DNA of 64,000 bases from Aureimonas populi (GTDB taxonomy: Bacteria; Pseudomonadota; Alphaproteobacteria; Rhizobiales; Rhizobiaceae), in the NCBI RefSeq assembly GCF_017815515.1, contig NZ_CP072611.1, positions 1,302,001-1,366,000 on the forward strand, written 5' to 3'. The position numbers were made by a program, and so were the translations under genes. The notes beneath the pieces are model-generated. The model was not told the origin of the DNA and did no database searches. It saw nothing but the letters and a program-made list of their open reading frames with translations. Positions 25,957 through 34,315 of the stretch are shown one piece after another (the first letter of the stretch is position 1; the number at the start of each line of letters is the position of its first letter).

Positions 25957-26607
25957 ATGAGCAGCGAAGCGGACGGACAAGGCGGAAGCCAACTGGCCGA
26001 CCAGGCCTATCGCCATATCCTCAATGCCATCCTCTCCGGCCGCATGCCGGCCGGAACACCCGTGCAGGAGCGGCGGCTCGCCTCGCAGCTCGGCGTTTCG
26101 CGCTCTCCCATGCGCGACGCGCTCGGGCGGCTGGCGGGGGAGGGGCTCGTCGTGCGCGGCAACACGGGCGCCCTTACCGTGCGCGCCATCAGCCTGCGCG
26201 ACTATTTGCAAAGCCTCGACATGCGCATGCTGGTGGAGCCGAGCGCGGCGGCCCTGTGCGCCGAATCGCTCGACGCCGGGGATCTGCGGCGCCTCGCCGC
26301 GGCGCTGGCCGCGATCGAAGCGGCGCCGGATGCCGCGCCCGAGGCGCGGCTTGCCTTCGACGACGATCTTCACGAGACCATCGCCCGCCGCTGCGGCAAT
26401 CCCTTCATGGAGCGCACGCTGCGCGAGATGCGCCGCTACACCACCATCTACGAGCGCCAGGCCGGGCGCATCGGGGCCTCGCAGGCCGATGCGAAGGAGC
26501 ACGGCGCGATTCTGGAGAGCCTTGCCGAACGGTCTTCGGCGGGGGCGCGCCGGGCCATGGAGCAGCATCTGAAGGCGATCCGCGAGCGCGTCCTGCAGGA
26601 ATTCTGA
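25957..26607 (+). CDS. GntR-family regulator, FCD subfamily (GntR-2)
   Basis: Protein of 216 residues. The winged helix has LADQAYRHILNAILSGRMP and LASQLGVSRSPMRDALGRL, and the FCD domain has RMLVEPSAAALCAE, DDDLHETIARRCGNPFMER and KEHGAILESLAE, with the metal-binding His/Asp pattern. AAGGGG five bases before ATG 25957 fixes the start. It is a paralogue in type, not a recent duplicate, of GntR-1. The ABC importer and D-amino-acid-type catabolic genes start 112 bases after it on the same strand, with a perfect TGGTATACCA palindrome in the gap, so one or both GntR proteins probably control them. Confidence 0.88.
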   Translation: MSSEADGQGGSQLADQAYRHILNAILSGRMPAGTPVQERRLASQLGVSRSPMRDALGRLAGEGLVVRGNTGALTVRAISLRDYLQSLDMRMLVEPSAAALCAESLDAGDLRRLAAALAAIEAAPDAAPEARLAFDDDLHETIARRCGNPFMERTLREMRRYTTIYERQAGRIGASQADAKEHGAILESLAERSSAGARRAMEQHLKAIRERVLQEF

Positions 26608-26658
26608 GCCACGGGCCGGAAAGCGGCTTGAAGCACGCAGCGCATTGCTGCATGATAG

Positions 26659-26668
26659 TGGTATACCA
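26659..26668. promoter_or_regulatory. Perfect palindromic GntR-type operator
   Basis: TGGTATACCA is its own reverse complement, flanked by an AT-rich stretch, 51 bases before the binding-protein ATG. It matches FCD-family operator cores and the site at 25914-25923. Confidence 0.6.
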
Positions 26669-26718
26669 ATTATATGCGAATGCTCCTTCCCGATCATCGA
26701 ACCTTCAGGATCCGATCC

Positions 26719-27546
26719 ATGCAGCTGCGCGTATCCCTCCTTGCCGTCCCGCTTCTGCTGGCCGGCGTCTCGCTCTCCCACGCTCAGGAGTGCACGCCGC
26801 GCGTCGCCGATGGCGACCTCATCAAGCCCGGCACACTGGTGATGTCCACCAATCCGACGCTTCCCCCGCTCCAGTTCATCGATTCGTCGGGCGAGCTGAA
26901 GGGGATGCGCGTCGAGCTGGGCACCGAGATCGCGCGTCGCCTGTGCCTCGAGCCGGAATATATCCGCATCGAGTTCTCGGCGATGGTGCCGGGCCTCCAG
27001 TCGGGCCGGTGGGACATGATCAACACGGGCATCTTCTACACGCCCGAGCGCGCCGCCATCATGCAGATGATCCCCTACGAGAACCAGGCGATCAGCATCT
27101 CCACCTCCACCCGGTCGGGCGTGCGGATCGAGAAGCTCGACGACCTGGCGGGCCTTTCGGTGGGCGTGGAGATCGGCGGTTTCGAGGAGAATCAGGCCAA
27201 GGCCATCGACGCGGAGCTGCGCGAGAAGGGCCTTGACGGCATGACGATCCGCACCTTCGACAATTTCGCCCTCGCCTATCAGGCGCTGCGCGCCGGGCAG
27301 GTGGACGCGATGGTGTCCATCGACGGCGTGGCGGAGGAATACGCCAGGCGCGGCGATTTCGACCGCGCGATCGGCGGCTTGCGCCCCACCCCCGTCGCGC
27401 TCGCCTTCCAGAGCCGCGCGCTCGCCGAGGCGGTGGGCGAGGTGCTGGAGGAGATGCGGGCCGACGGATCGTTCCAGGCCCTGTTCGACGAATACGGCGT
27501 CTCGGCGCTGGACGGCGAAATCGAGGTCCACGGGCCGTCCAACTGA
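26719..27546 (+). CDS. ABC transporter substrate-binding protein, polar amino acid family
   Basis: Periplasmic protein of 275 residues with a Sec signal peptide (MQLRVSLLAVPLLLAGV and cleavage after SHAQ). The mature chain has TNPTLPPLQFIDSSGELKG, split by a turn, then GTEIARRLCLEP, SGRWDMINTGIFYTPER and LAGLSVGVEIGGFEE. This is the SBP_bac_3 pattern of His/Gln/Arg-type binding proteins. CAGGA upstream and the signal peptide fix the start at 26719. It begins the operon behind the GntR operator. A strong hairpin separates it from the permease gene. A zwitterionic amino acid or imino acid ligand is likely; the exact one is unknown. Confidence 0.88.
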   Translation: MQLRVSLLAVPLLLAGVSLSHAQECTPRVADGDLIKPGTLVMSTNPTLPPLQFIDSSGELKGMRVELGTEIARRLCLEPEYIRIEFSAMVPGLQSGRWDMINTGIFYTPERAAIMQMIPYENQAISISTSTRSGVRIEKLDDLAGLSVGVEIGGFEENQAKAIDAELREKGLDGMTIRTFDNFALAYQALRAGQVDAMVSIDGVAEEYARRGDFDRAIGGLRPTPVALAFQSRALAEAVGEVLEEMRADGSFQALFDEYGVSALDGEIEVHGPSN

Positions 27547-27557
27547 CGCAGGAGAAG

Positions 27558-27581
27558 GGTTCGCGGCATCGGCCGCGAACC
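27558..27581 (+). repeat. Stable intergenic hairpin after the binding-protein gene
   Basis: Ten-base perfect arms GGTTCGCGGC and GCCGCGAACC enclose the loop ATCG. There is no T-run, so this is not an intrinsic terminator. It most likely blocks 3' exonucleases and raises binding-protein mRNA over that of the downstream permease, as known for periplasmic transport operons. Confidence 0.65.
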
Positions 27582-27610
27582 GCCCCCGCCCTGAAACATG
27601 AGGTTCGCGC

Positions 27611-28303
27611 ATGCTGAACTGGAGCTGGTCGGGATTCTTCGGCTACCTCGTCAATCCGTTCATCCTCCAGGGCGTGTTCACCACGCTCTGGTTGACCGTG
27701 GTGGCGATCCTGGCCGGGCTCGTGCTGGGCTTCTGCATCGCCATGATGCGGCGCTCGCAGAACCGCGTCGTCTCGGCGGCGGCGCGGGTCTACATCTGGC
27801 TGTTCCGGGGCACGCCGCTCCTCGTCCAGCTCATCGTCATCTACACCGCGCTGCCCGAGCTCGGCATCCGCTTCAACGTCTGGCAGGCGGCGCTTCTGGG
27901 CCTCGTCCTGAACGAGGCGGCCTATCTGGCCGAGATCGTGCGCTCGGGCATCGAGGCCGTGCCGAAGGGGCAGGTCCGCGCGGCGCGGGCGCTGGGCATG
28001 CGCGAGCGCCAGATCATGCGCTACATCGTGATGCCGCAGGCGCTCAAGATCATCATCCCGCCGCTCGGCAATTCGGTGAACGGCCTTCTGAAGACGACCT
28101 CCGTCACCTCCGTCATCTCGATGGAAGAGCTTCTGCGCCGCACCCAGGTGCTGATCCAGGAGCGCTTCGAGGTGCTGGAGCTGTTCACCGTCGCCGCCCT
28201 CTACTACCTCCTCCTCACCACCTTGTGGGACATCGTCCAGCGCCGCATCGAAAAGCGCTTCGGCCGGTCCGACCAGCCGCTCGCCGCCGGCGAGCAGCGC
28301 TGA
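27611..28303 (+). CDS. ABC transporter permease, polar amino acid type (HisM/GlnP-like)
   Basis: Inner-membrane protein of 230 residues with about five hydrophobic helices. It has the family start GVFTTLWLTVVAILAGLVLG, FRGTPLLVQL and the EAA loop EAAYLAEIVRSGIEAVPKGQ with RALGM. Only one permease gene is present, so it would work as a homodimer. It sits between the binding-protein gene and the DapA-family gene; the ATPase gene comes two genes later, after the fused dehydrogenase, so importer and enzyme genes are interleaved in one operon. Confidence 0.92.
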   Translation: MLNWSWSGFFGYLVNPFILQGVFTTLWLTVVAILAGLVLGFCIAMMRRSQNRVVSAAARVYIWLFRGTPLLVQLIVIYTALPELGIRFNVWQAALLGLVLNEAAYLAEIVRSGIEAVPKGQVRAARALGMRERQIMRYIVMPQALKIIIPPLGNSVNGLLKTTSVTSVISMEELLRRTQVLIQERFEVLELFTVAALYYLLLTTLWDIVQRRIEKRFGRSDQPLAAGEQR

Positions 28304-28321
28304 CATCCAATGGAAAGATCC

Positions 28322-29218
28322 ATGCGCAAAGCCTTTCGCGGCGTCTTCACCGTCATGATCACGCCCTTCGACGCGCAGGGCGAGCTCGACCTTACAGCGC
28401 TCGCCGCCTTCACCGACTGGCAGATCCGGGAGGGAATCCACGGCCTCATCCCGCTGGGCTCCACGGGCGAGTTCCTCTCCCTGGCCGAGGAGGAGCGCGT
28501 GGCGGTGGCGCGCACCGTCATCGAAACGGCCGCCGGCCGCGTCCCCGTGCTCGTGGGAACGGGGGCCGAGGACACGCGCGAGGCCGTCCGGCTGACGCGC
28601 CAGGCGCAGGAGATGGGCGCCGACGGGGCGATGATCATCCCGCCCTTCTACTCCACGCCCACCGACGAGGAGCTGGTGCACCATTATCGCACCATCGCGG
28701 CCGCCGTCACCATCCCCATCATGGTCTATAACAACCCGGCCACGGCCAATGTGGACCTGAAGCCCGACCTCGTGGCGCGCATCGCCGGGATCGAGGGCTG
28801 CGACTACATCAAGGAATCGACGCTGGAGGTGACGCGCGTGCGCGACATCATCCGCAAGGCCGGCAAGGACATGACCGTCTTCGGCGGCATTCTCGGCTTC
28901 GAATCCTTCGTGGAGGGTGCGCAGGGCTGGGTGGCGGTGGCGTCCAACGTCGCGCCGGGTCCCATGGCCCGCATCTTCGAGCTGGTGGCGGACGAGAACC
29001 GCATCGCCGAGGCACGCGAGCTCTATCTCGAATGGCTGCCGCTCATCGAGGCGGTCGGCGGCCATTTCTATGTCGCCGGCACCAAGGCGCTGCTGCACCA
29101 TATGGGCCGCCCGGTCGGCGCCCCGCGCCCCCCGCGCCTGCCCTTGCCGGATGCGGACGACGCGCGCATGAAGGCGCTGGTCGAGCAGTTCGGCCTCGCC
29201 GCCGCGAAGGCCGCCTGA
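28322..29218 (+). CDS. DapA/N-acetylneuraminate lyase family enzyme
   Basis: Class I aldolase-type TIM barrel of 298 residues. The Schiff-base lysine is in CDYIKEST, the conserved tyrosine in MVYNNPATA and the carboxylate-binding GSTGE in PLGSTGEFLS. The family includes dihydrodipicolinate synthase, keto-deoxy-sugar-acid dehydratases and 1-pyrroline-4-hydroxy-2-carboxylate deaminase. It is encoded beside a fused dehydrogenase of the cis-4-hydroxy-D-proline dehydrogenase type and an amino acid importer. The deaminase role from hydroxyproline breakdown is therefore attractive, but the matching epimerase is absent from the window. GGAAAG five bases before ATG 28322 was preferred over the ATG four codons upstream. 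Confidence 0.82.
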   Translation: MRKAFRGVFTVMITPFDAQGELDLTALAAFTDWQIREGIHGLIPLGSTGEFLSLAEEERVAVARTVIETAAGRVPVLVGTGAEDTREAVRLTRQAQEMGADGAMIIPPFYSTPTDEELVHHYRTIAAAVTIPIMVYNNPATANVDLKPDLVARIAGIEGCDYIKESTLEVTRVRDIIRKAGKDMTVFGGILGFESFVEGAQGWVAVASNVAPGPMARIFELVADENRIAEARELYLEWLPLIEAVGGHFYVAGTKALLHHMGRPVGAPRPPRLPLPDADDARMKALVEQFGLAAAKAA

Positions 29219-29225
29219 GACGGCC

Positions 29226-32147
29226 ATGATCGAGGCGGTCCCCTCTTCCCGGCCCGGCGCCGAGGCGCGCATCAGCTTCGACGGGCATCCCGTCGCGGCC
29301 GTGCCGGGCGAGAGCGTGGCGGCCGCGCTGATCGGGGCGGGTTGGCGGGCGCAGTCTCGCGGCAAGGACGGGACGGCCCGGGGCCATTATTGCGGCATGG
29401 GCGTGTGCCATGAATGCCTCGTGGTGGTGGACGGGCAGGCCGGCCAGCGCGCGTGCCTCACCAAGGTCCGTGACGGGCAGCGGATCGAGACGCAGCCGGC
29501 GCGCCTCGACCTCGCCTCCCCGGCGCTCGCCGAGCTGACGCCCCTGCCGGAGGCGATCGAGGCGACCGAGGTCGATCTTCTCGTCGTGGGGGCGGGGCCC
29601 GCGGGCCTTGCGGCGGCGCACACCGCCGCCTCGCTCGGCGCCCGCGTGGCGGTGATCGACGAGCGACCGGCGCCGGGCGGCCAGTTCTACAAGCAGGCCC
29701 GGACGGCGCCGGCCCGCGCTCTGGGCATCGACCGGCAGATGCGGGATGGCGCCGGCCTCATCGCGGCGGTGCGCGCGCTCGGCGTTTCCTTCCACGGCGA
29801 AACCATGGTCTGGGGCGCCGAACGCGACGCGTCGGGGGGCCTCGTGATCGGCGCGATCCGCGAGGGGCGGGCCCTGCGCTACCGCCCGCGCCAGCTCGTG
29901 ATCGCGACGGGCGCCTACGAGGAGCCGCTGAATGTGCCCGGCTGGACACTGCCGGGCGTGATGACCACGGGCGCGGCCCAGACCCTGCTGCGCGCCTATG
30001 GCGTGCGCCCCGGAGAGCGCGTGCTCATCGCCGGCAACGGGCCGCTGAACCTTCAGGTCGCGGCCGAGCTGCACCGCGCCGGCGCGCGGGTGGCGGCCGT
30101 CGCCGAGCGCGCGCCCTCGCCTTTCTCCCGCCCGGTCGAGGCCATGGCGCTCCTGCGCGCCCATCCCGCCCTCGCCCTTTCGGGCATCCGCCGCATCGCG
30201 GCGCTGAAGGCGGCCGGCGTCGAGATCGCCTGGGGCACGGCGCTGAAGCGGATCGAGGGAACGGATGGCGTCGAGGCGGCCGTGACGGGTTCGGATCGCG
30301 GCGAGATGCGGTTCGAGGTGGACACGGTCCTGATCGGCAACGGCTTCTCTCCGGCCAACGAATTGTCCCGCCTGCTGGGCTGCGCCCATCGAAGGGCCGG
30401 CGAGCGTCTGGAGGTCGAGCGGGACGAGAACGGCGCGACCTCGCAGCCGGACATCTTCGTGGTGGGCGAGGCGGGACGCTTCGCGGGCGCGCATGTCGCC
30501 ATGGCGCAGGGGCGCCTTGCGGGGCGCGAGGCGGCGCGCCGCCTCGGACGGGCCGTGCAGGGCTCGGGCGCCGAAGAGCGCGTCGCGCGCCGCGCCCTGC
30601 GCCGGCAGGAGGCCTTCCAGCGCGCGCTCTGGACATTGTTCGAGGCCGGAGCCGCGTCCGGGGCGGAAGCCGGCGAGGGGCTGGCCTGCCGCTGTGAGGC
30701 GGTCGCCTTCGAAACCCTGCGCCAGGCGGCGAGCGGCACGGGCGGCATGGATGCGGCCGCCCTGAAGCGCCTGACGCGGGCCGGGATGGGGCGCTGCCAG
30801 TCGCGCTATTGCGGCCCGGTGCTGGCGCGCATGGGTGCGGATGGCCGCGCCGCCGCGCCGCCGCGCCTTGCGCCGCAGATGCCGCTGCGTCCGGTGCCGC
30901 TGGCGGCGCTGGCGCTGGAGAAGCCGGAATGGGGCGGCCATCGCCGCGCGCTGCTGCCGGAGCGGCAGGCGGCCGGCGCGGCCGAACCCCTGCCGCCCAT
31001 GGATGTCGGCACGCTGGTGATCGGCGGCGGCATTGCCGGGCTCTCCACCGCGCTGTTCCTGGCGCGCGCCGGCGAGAGCGTGGCCGTGCTGGAACGCGGC
31101 ACGGTCAATTCGGGCGCCTCGGGCGGCAATGCGGGCAGCCTGCACGCCCAGCTCCTCTCCTTCGACTACGGCGCGCGGGCCGAGGCCGGCGGCGGGCCGG
31201 CGGCCATGACCCTGCCGCTGCAACGCGATTCCATCGAGCTTTGGCGGACGCTCGAACGCGAGCTGGCCGCCGATTTCGAAATCGGCGTGACCGGCGGGGT
31301 GATGGTGGCCGAGACGCAGGAGCATCTGCGCTTCCTGGAGGCCAAGACCGCGCTGGAACGCCGTTTCGGCATCGACAGCCATGTGATCGGCGCCGACGAG
31401 CTGCGCCGCCTCGAGCCGGCCCTGTCCGAGCGCTTCCTGGGCGCGGCCTTCGCGTCCCAGGAAGGCAAGATCAACCCGCTCGTGGCCACGCACGGCGTCC
31501 GCCGCGCCGCCGAGGCCGCCGGCGCACGGGTTCTGGAGGGCGTAGAGGTGCTGGGCCTGTCGCGCGAGCCTTCCGGCGCATGGAGCGTGCGCACCCATCG
31601 CGGACTCCTTCGCGCCCCGCGCCTCGTCAACGCGGCGGGGGCCTTCGCATCGCGGATCGGGGCCATGGCCGGGCTCGACGTGCCGGTGTTCGGCGCGCCC
31701 CTGCAGATGGTGGTGACGGAGGCGGTGGCCCCGCTCGTCTCGCGGCTCGTCGCCCATGCGGGCCGGCACCTGACGCTGAAGCAGGCGTCGAACGGCAATG
31801 TCGTCATCGGCGGCGGCTGGACGGCGGCGCTCGACCCTGTGCACCAGCATCCGCGCCCGCTGCTCGACAGCCTGGAGGGCAATCTCTGGGTCGCGCAGCA
31901 CGTGGTGCCCGCGCTGCGCAAGGCGCATGTCATCCGGAGCTGGGCGGCGATGAACATCAATATCGACGGGGCGCCCATCCTGGGCGAGCACCCCGGCGCG
32001 CCGGGCTTCTTCAACGCCGTCACCTCCAACGGCTACACGCTCGGGCCCCTGGTCGGGCGGATCACCGCCGCGCTCGCCACGGGCCGGGACCCGGGGCGCG
32101 ACATCGAACCCTTCTCCATCGCACGCTTCGCGAAAGGCCGCTCATGA
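29226..32147 (+). CDS. Single-chain fusion of ferredoxin, FAD/NAD-binding, BFD-like and DAO dehydrogenase modules
   Basis: Protein of 973 residues uniting what are normally separate subunits (HcnA-HcnB-HcnC, LhpBEF or opine oxidase OoxAB type). Residues 15-90: small [2Fe-2S] domain with Cys56, Cys61, Cys64 and Cys77. Residues 116-460: FAD/NAD(P) oxidoreductase with VVGAGPAGLAAA, GGQFYKQAR and VLIAGNGPLNLQVA. Residues 483-535: BFD-like [2Fe-2S] segment with CRCEA and CQSRYCG. Residues 595-960: D-amino-acid oxidase-like FAD domain beginning VIGGGIAGLSTALFLA and ending FNAVTSNGYTLGPLVG. Related complexes oxidise glycine, opines or cis-4-hydroxy-D-proline. It is encoded between the DapA-family gene and the ATPase gene, overlapping the latter as ATGA. 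I found no frame break at any junction. Confidence 0.85.
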   Translation: MIEAVPSSRPGAEARISFDGHPVAAVPGESVAAALIGAGWRAQSRGKDGTARGHYCGMGVCHECLVVVDGQAGQRACLTKVRDGQRIETQPARLDLASPALAELTPLPEAIEATEVDLLVVGAGPAGLAAAHTAASLGARVAVIDERPAPGGQFYKQARTAPARALGIDRQMRDGAGLIAAVRALGVSFHGETMVWGAERDASGGLVIGAIREGRALRYRPRQLVIATGAYEEPLNVPGWTLPGVMTTGAAQTLLRAYGVRPGERVLIAGNGPLNLQVAAELHRAGARVAAVAERAPSPFSRPVEAMALLRAHPALALSGIRRIAALKAAGVEIAWGTALKRIEGTDGVEAAVTGSDRGEMRFEVDTVLIGNGFSPANELSRLLGCAHRRAGERLEVERDENGATSQPDIFVVGEAGRFAGAHVAMAQGRLAGREAARRLGRAVQGSGAEERVARRALRRQEAFQRALWTLFEAGAASGAEAGEGLACRCEAVAFETLRQAASGTGGMDAAALKRLTRAGMGRCQSRYCGPVLARMGADGRAAAPPRLAPQMPLRPVPLAALALEKPEWGGHRRALLPERQAAGAAEPLPPMDVGTLVIGGGIAGLSTALFLARAGESVAVLERGTVNSGASGGNAGSLHAQLLSFDYGARAEAGGGPAAMTLPLQRDSIELWRTLERELAADFEIGVTGGVMVAETQEHLRFLEAKTALERRFGIDSHVIGADELRRLEPALSERFLGAAFASQEGKINPLVATHGVRRAAEAAGARVLEGVEVLGLSREPSGAWSVRTHRGLLRAPRLVNAAGAFASRIGAMAGLDVPVFGAPLQMVVTEAVAPLVSRLVAHAGRHLTLKQASNGNVVIGGGWTAALDPVHQHPRPLLDSLEGNLWVAQHVVPALRKAHVIRSWAAMNINIDGAPILGEHPGAPGFFNAVTSNGYTLGPLVGRITAALATGRDPGRDIEPFSIARFAKGRS

Positions 32148-32872
32148 TCGAGATCGACCGCGTCAGCAAATCCTACGGCCCCTACCGGGTGTTGAAGAAC
32201 TGCACGACCAGCGTCGCCAAGGGCGAGGTCGTGGTGGTCTGCGGGCCCTCCGGCTCGGGCAAGTCCACGCTGATCAAGTGTGTCAACGGGCTGGAGCCCT
32301 TCGACGAGGGGTCCATCCGCGTCCACGGAATCGAGGTGGGCGATCCGGCGACGGACCTGCCGGCCCTGCGCACGCGCGTGGGCATGGTGTTCCAGAACTT
32401 CGAGCTGTTCGCCCATCTGTCGATCATCGACAATCTGACCATCGCGCAGGAGAAGGTGCTGCTGCGCAGCCGCGATCTCGCCCGGCGCAAGGCGATGGCT
32501 TTGCTCGACCGGGTGGGGCTGGCCGACCAGGCGGCGAAATATCCCGCCCAGCTCTCCGGCGGGCAGCAGCAGCGGGTGGCGATCGCGCGTGCGCTGGCCA
32601 TGGACCCGATCGCCATGCTCTTCGACGAGCCGACCTCCGCGCTCGATCCCGAGATGATCGCCGAGGTTCTGGACGTGATGGTGGGCCTGGCGCGAGAGGG
32701 CATGACGATGATCTGCGTGACGCACGAGATGGGCTTTGCCCGGAACGTCGCCTCGCGCGTCATCTTCATCGACGGCGGGGAGATCGTGGAGGACCGGCCG
32801 ACGGACGCCTTCTTCTCCGACGTCAGCAATCCGAGGACGAAGAGCTTCCTCGGCAAGATTCTCAATCACTGA
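32144..32872 (+). CDS. ABC transporter ATP-binding protein, polar amino acid type (GlnQ/HisP-like)
   Basis: Cytoplasmic ATPase of 242 residues. Walker A is GPSGSGKST near residue 34, the Q-loop reads MVFQNFELFAHLS, the signature is LSGGQQQRVAIARALAM, Walker B is AMLFDEPTSALDPEM and the switch is CVTHEMGFA. LSGGQQQR and the DPEM ending are typical of the amino acid importers. ATG 32144 overlaps the fusion gene's stop; the long open frame upstream is a shadow of that gene. It completes the importer whose binding protein and permease are encoded upstream. Confidence 0.93.
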   Translation: MIEIDRVSKSYGPYRVLKNCTTSVAKGEVVVVCGPSGSGKSTLIKCVNGLEPFDEGSIRVHGIEVGDPATDLPALRTRVGMVFQNFELFAHLSIIDNLTIAQEKVLLRSRDLARRKAMALLDRVGLADQAAKYPAQLSGGQQQRVAIARALAMDPIAMLFDEPTSALDPEMIAEVLDVMVGLAREGMTMICVTHEMGFARNVASRVIFIDGGEIVEDRPTDAFFSDVSNPRTKSFLGKILNH

Positions 32873-32884
32873 AGGAGGCGTTTG

Positions 32885-34315
32885 ATGTTCGACCTTGTGA
32901 TCCGGGGAGGCATGCTTTCGACGGCGTCTGAGGTGTTTGCGGCCGATCTGGGCATAGTGGGCGGTCGGATCGCTCAGATCGGCTCGGGGCTTGGAGCCGG
33001 CGCGCGGGAGATCGACGCTGAGGGTAAATATGTGCTGCCGGGCGGGATCGACAGCCACGTGCATTTCGCCCAGCCCTCCGGCGAGGGCATCGACATGGCC
33101 GACGATTTCGAGAGCGGCACGCGCTCGGCCCTGTTCGGCGGCAACACCACCGTCCTGCCCTTCTGCCTGCCGGAGGAGGGGCAGAGCCTGCGCGAGGCGC
33201 TGAAGGCCTATCATGCCAAGGCGCAAGGCCAGTGCTACACGGACGTCTCCTTCCACCTGATCGTCACCGATCCGAGCGAGGCGGTGCTGGGGCAGGACCT
33301 GCCGGCGCTGGTGGCGGACGGCTACACCTCCTTCAAGGTGTTCATGACCTATGAGGGCCTGCGGCTGAACGACGGGCAGATTCTCGCCACGCTCGACACG
33401 GCCCGGCGCACCGGCGCGCTGGTGATGGTCCATTGCGAGAACGAGGACGCGATCCGCTATCTGATCGGGCGCCACGAGGCGGAGGGCGACGTCGCGCCGC
33501 GCGCCCATGCCTCGACGCGGCCGGTGGCGGTGGAGCGGGAGGCGACGCACCGGGCCCTTTCGCTGGCGGAGGTGGCCGAGGTGCCGATCGTCATCGTCCA
33601 TGTCTCGAACGGCGAGGCGATGGAGGAGATCGGGCGGGCGCGGGCGCGGGGCCAGAAGGTGATCGGCGAGACCTGCCCGCAATATCTGATGCTGACGGCG
33701 CGCGATCTCGAGGGCATGGACTGGGAGGGGGCGAAGTTCGTCTGCTCGCCGCCGCCGCGCGACGAGGCGGCGCAGGCGGCCTGCTGGCGGGGCATCGAGA
33801 CGGGCGTGTTCGACCTGTTCTCCTCCGACCACTGCCCGTTCCGCTACGCGGACGAGCGCGGCAAGCTGAACCCGAGGGGCAGGACGAGCTTCCGCCATAT
33901 CCCGAACGGCATTCCGGGCGTGGAGACGCGCCTGCCCATCCTGTTCTCCGAAGGGGTGATGAAGGGGCGCATCGACCTGCCGCGCTTCGTGGCGCTGACC
34001 TCCACCAACCACGCCAGGACCTACGGTCTCTACCCGCAGAAGGGCACGCTGGCGATCGGCGCCGATGCCGACATCGCCATCTGGGACCCCGCCCATCGCC
34101 GCACCATCGCCCATGCCGACCTCCACGACGGTTCCGACTACAGCCCCTATGAGGGCCTGGCGGTGACGGGCTGGCCCACCACCGTCATCCTCGGCGGCCG
34201 CGTCATGGTCGAGGACGGCGCACTCCTCGGCCAAAAGGGCGCGGGGCAGTACCGCAGCCGTTCCATCCCCGGCATGGCCGGGCCAACCCCCTTCCGACAG
34301 GAGACAACCGGATGA
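32885..34315 (+). CDS. Dihydropyrimidinase / D-hydantoinase family amidohydrolase
   Basis: Cytoplasmic enzyme of 476 residues, TIM-barrel amidohydrolase with a binuclear zinc site. Visible ligands: His58 and His60 in DSHVHF, carboxylated Lys151 in SFKVFMTYEG, His183 in MVHCENED, His239 in IVIVHVSNGEA and Asp315 in SSDHCPF. The family opens cyclic amides such as dihydropyrimidines and 5-substituted hydantoins to N-carbamoyl compounds. AAGGAGG six bases before ATG 32885 fixes the start. No carbamoylase gene follows; instead the stop overlaps a DUF3830 gene. The physiological ring substrate is unknown, but the neighbours suggest a nitrogen heterocycle linked to amino acids. Confidence 0.9.
   Translation: MFDLVIRGGMLSTASEVFAADLGIVGGRIAQIGSGLGAGAREIDAEGKYVLPGGIDSHVHFAQPSGEGIDMADDFESGTRSALFGGNTTVLPFCLPEEGQSLREALKAYHAKAQGQCYTDVSFHLIVTDPSEAVLGQDLPALVADGYTSFKVFMTYEGLRLNDGQILATLDTARRTGALVMVHCENEDAIRYLIGRHEAEGDVAPRAHASTRPVAVEREATHRALSLAEVAEVPIVIVHVSNGEAMEEIGRARARGQKVIGETCPQYLMLTARDLEGMDWEGAKFVCSPPPRDEAAQAACWRGIETGVFDLFSSDHCPFRYADERGKLNPRGRTSFRHIPNGIPGVETRLPILFSEGVMKGRIDLPRFVALTSTNHARTYGLYPQKGTLAIGADADIAIWDPAHRRTIAHADLHDGSDYSPYEGLAVTGWPTTVILGGRVMVEDGALLGQKGAGQYRSRSIPGMAGPTPFRQETTG

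Noticed and set aside
29043..31991. Minus-strand open frame of 982 codons
   Set aside because: Antisense to the fused dehydrogenase, whose cysteine and FAD motifs are intact; the minus-strand product is compositionally biased and unrecognisable.
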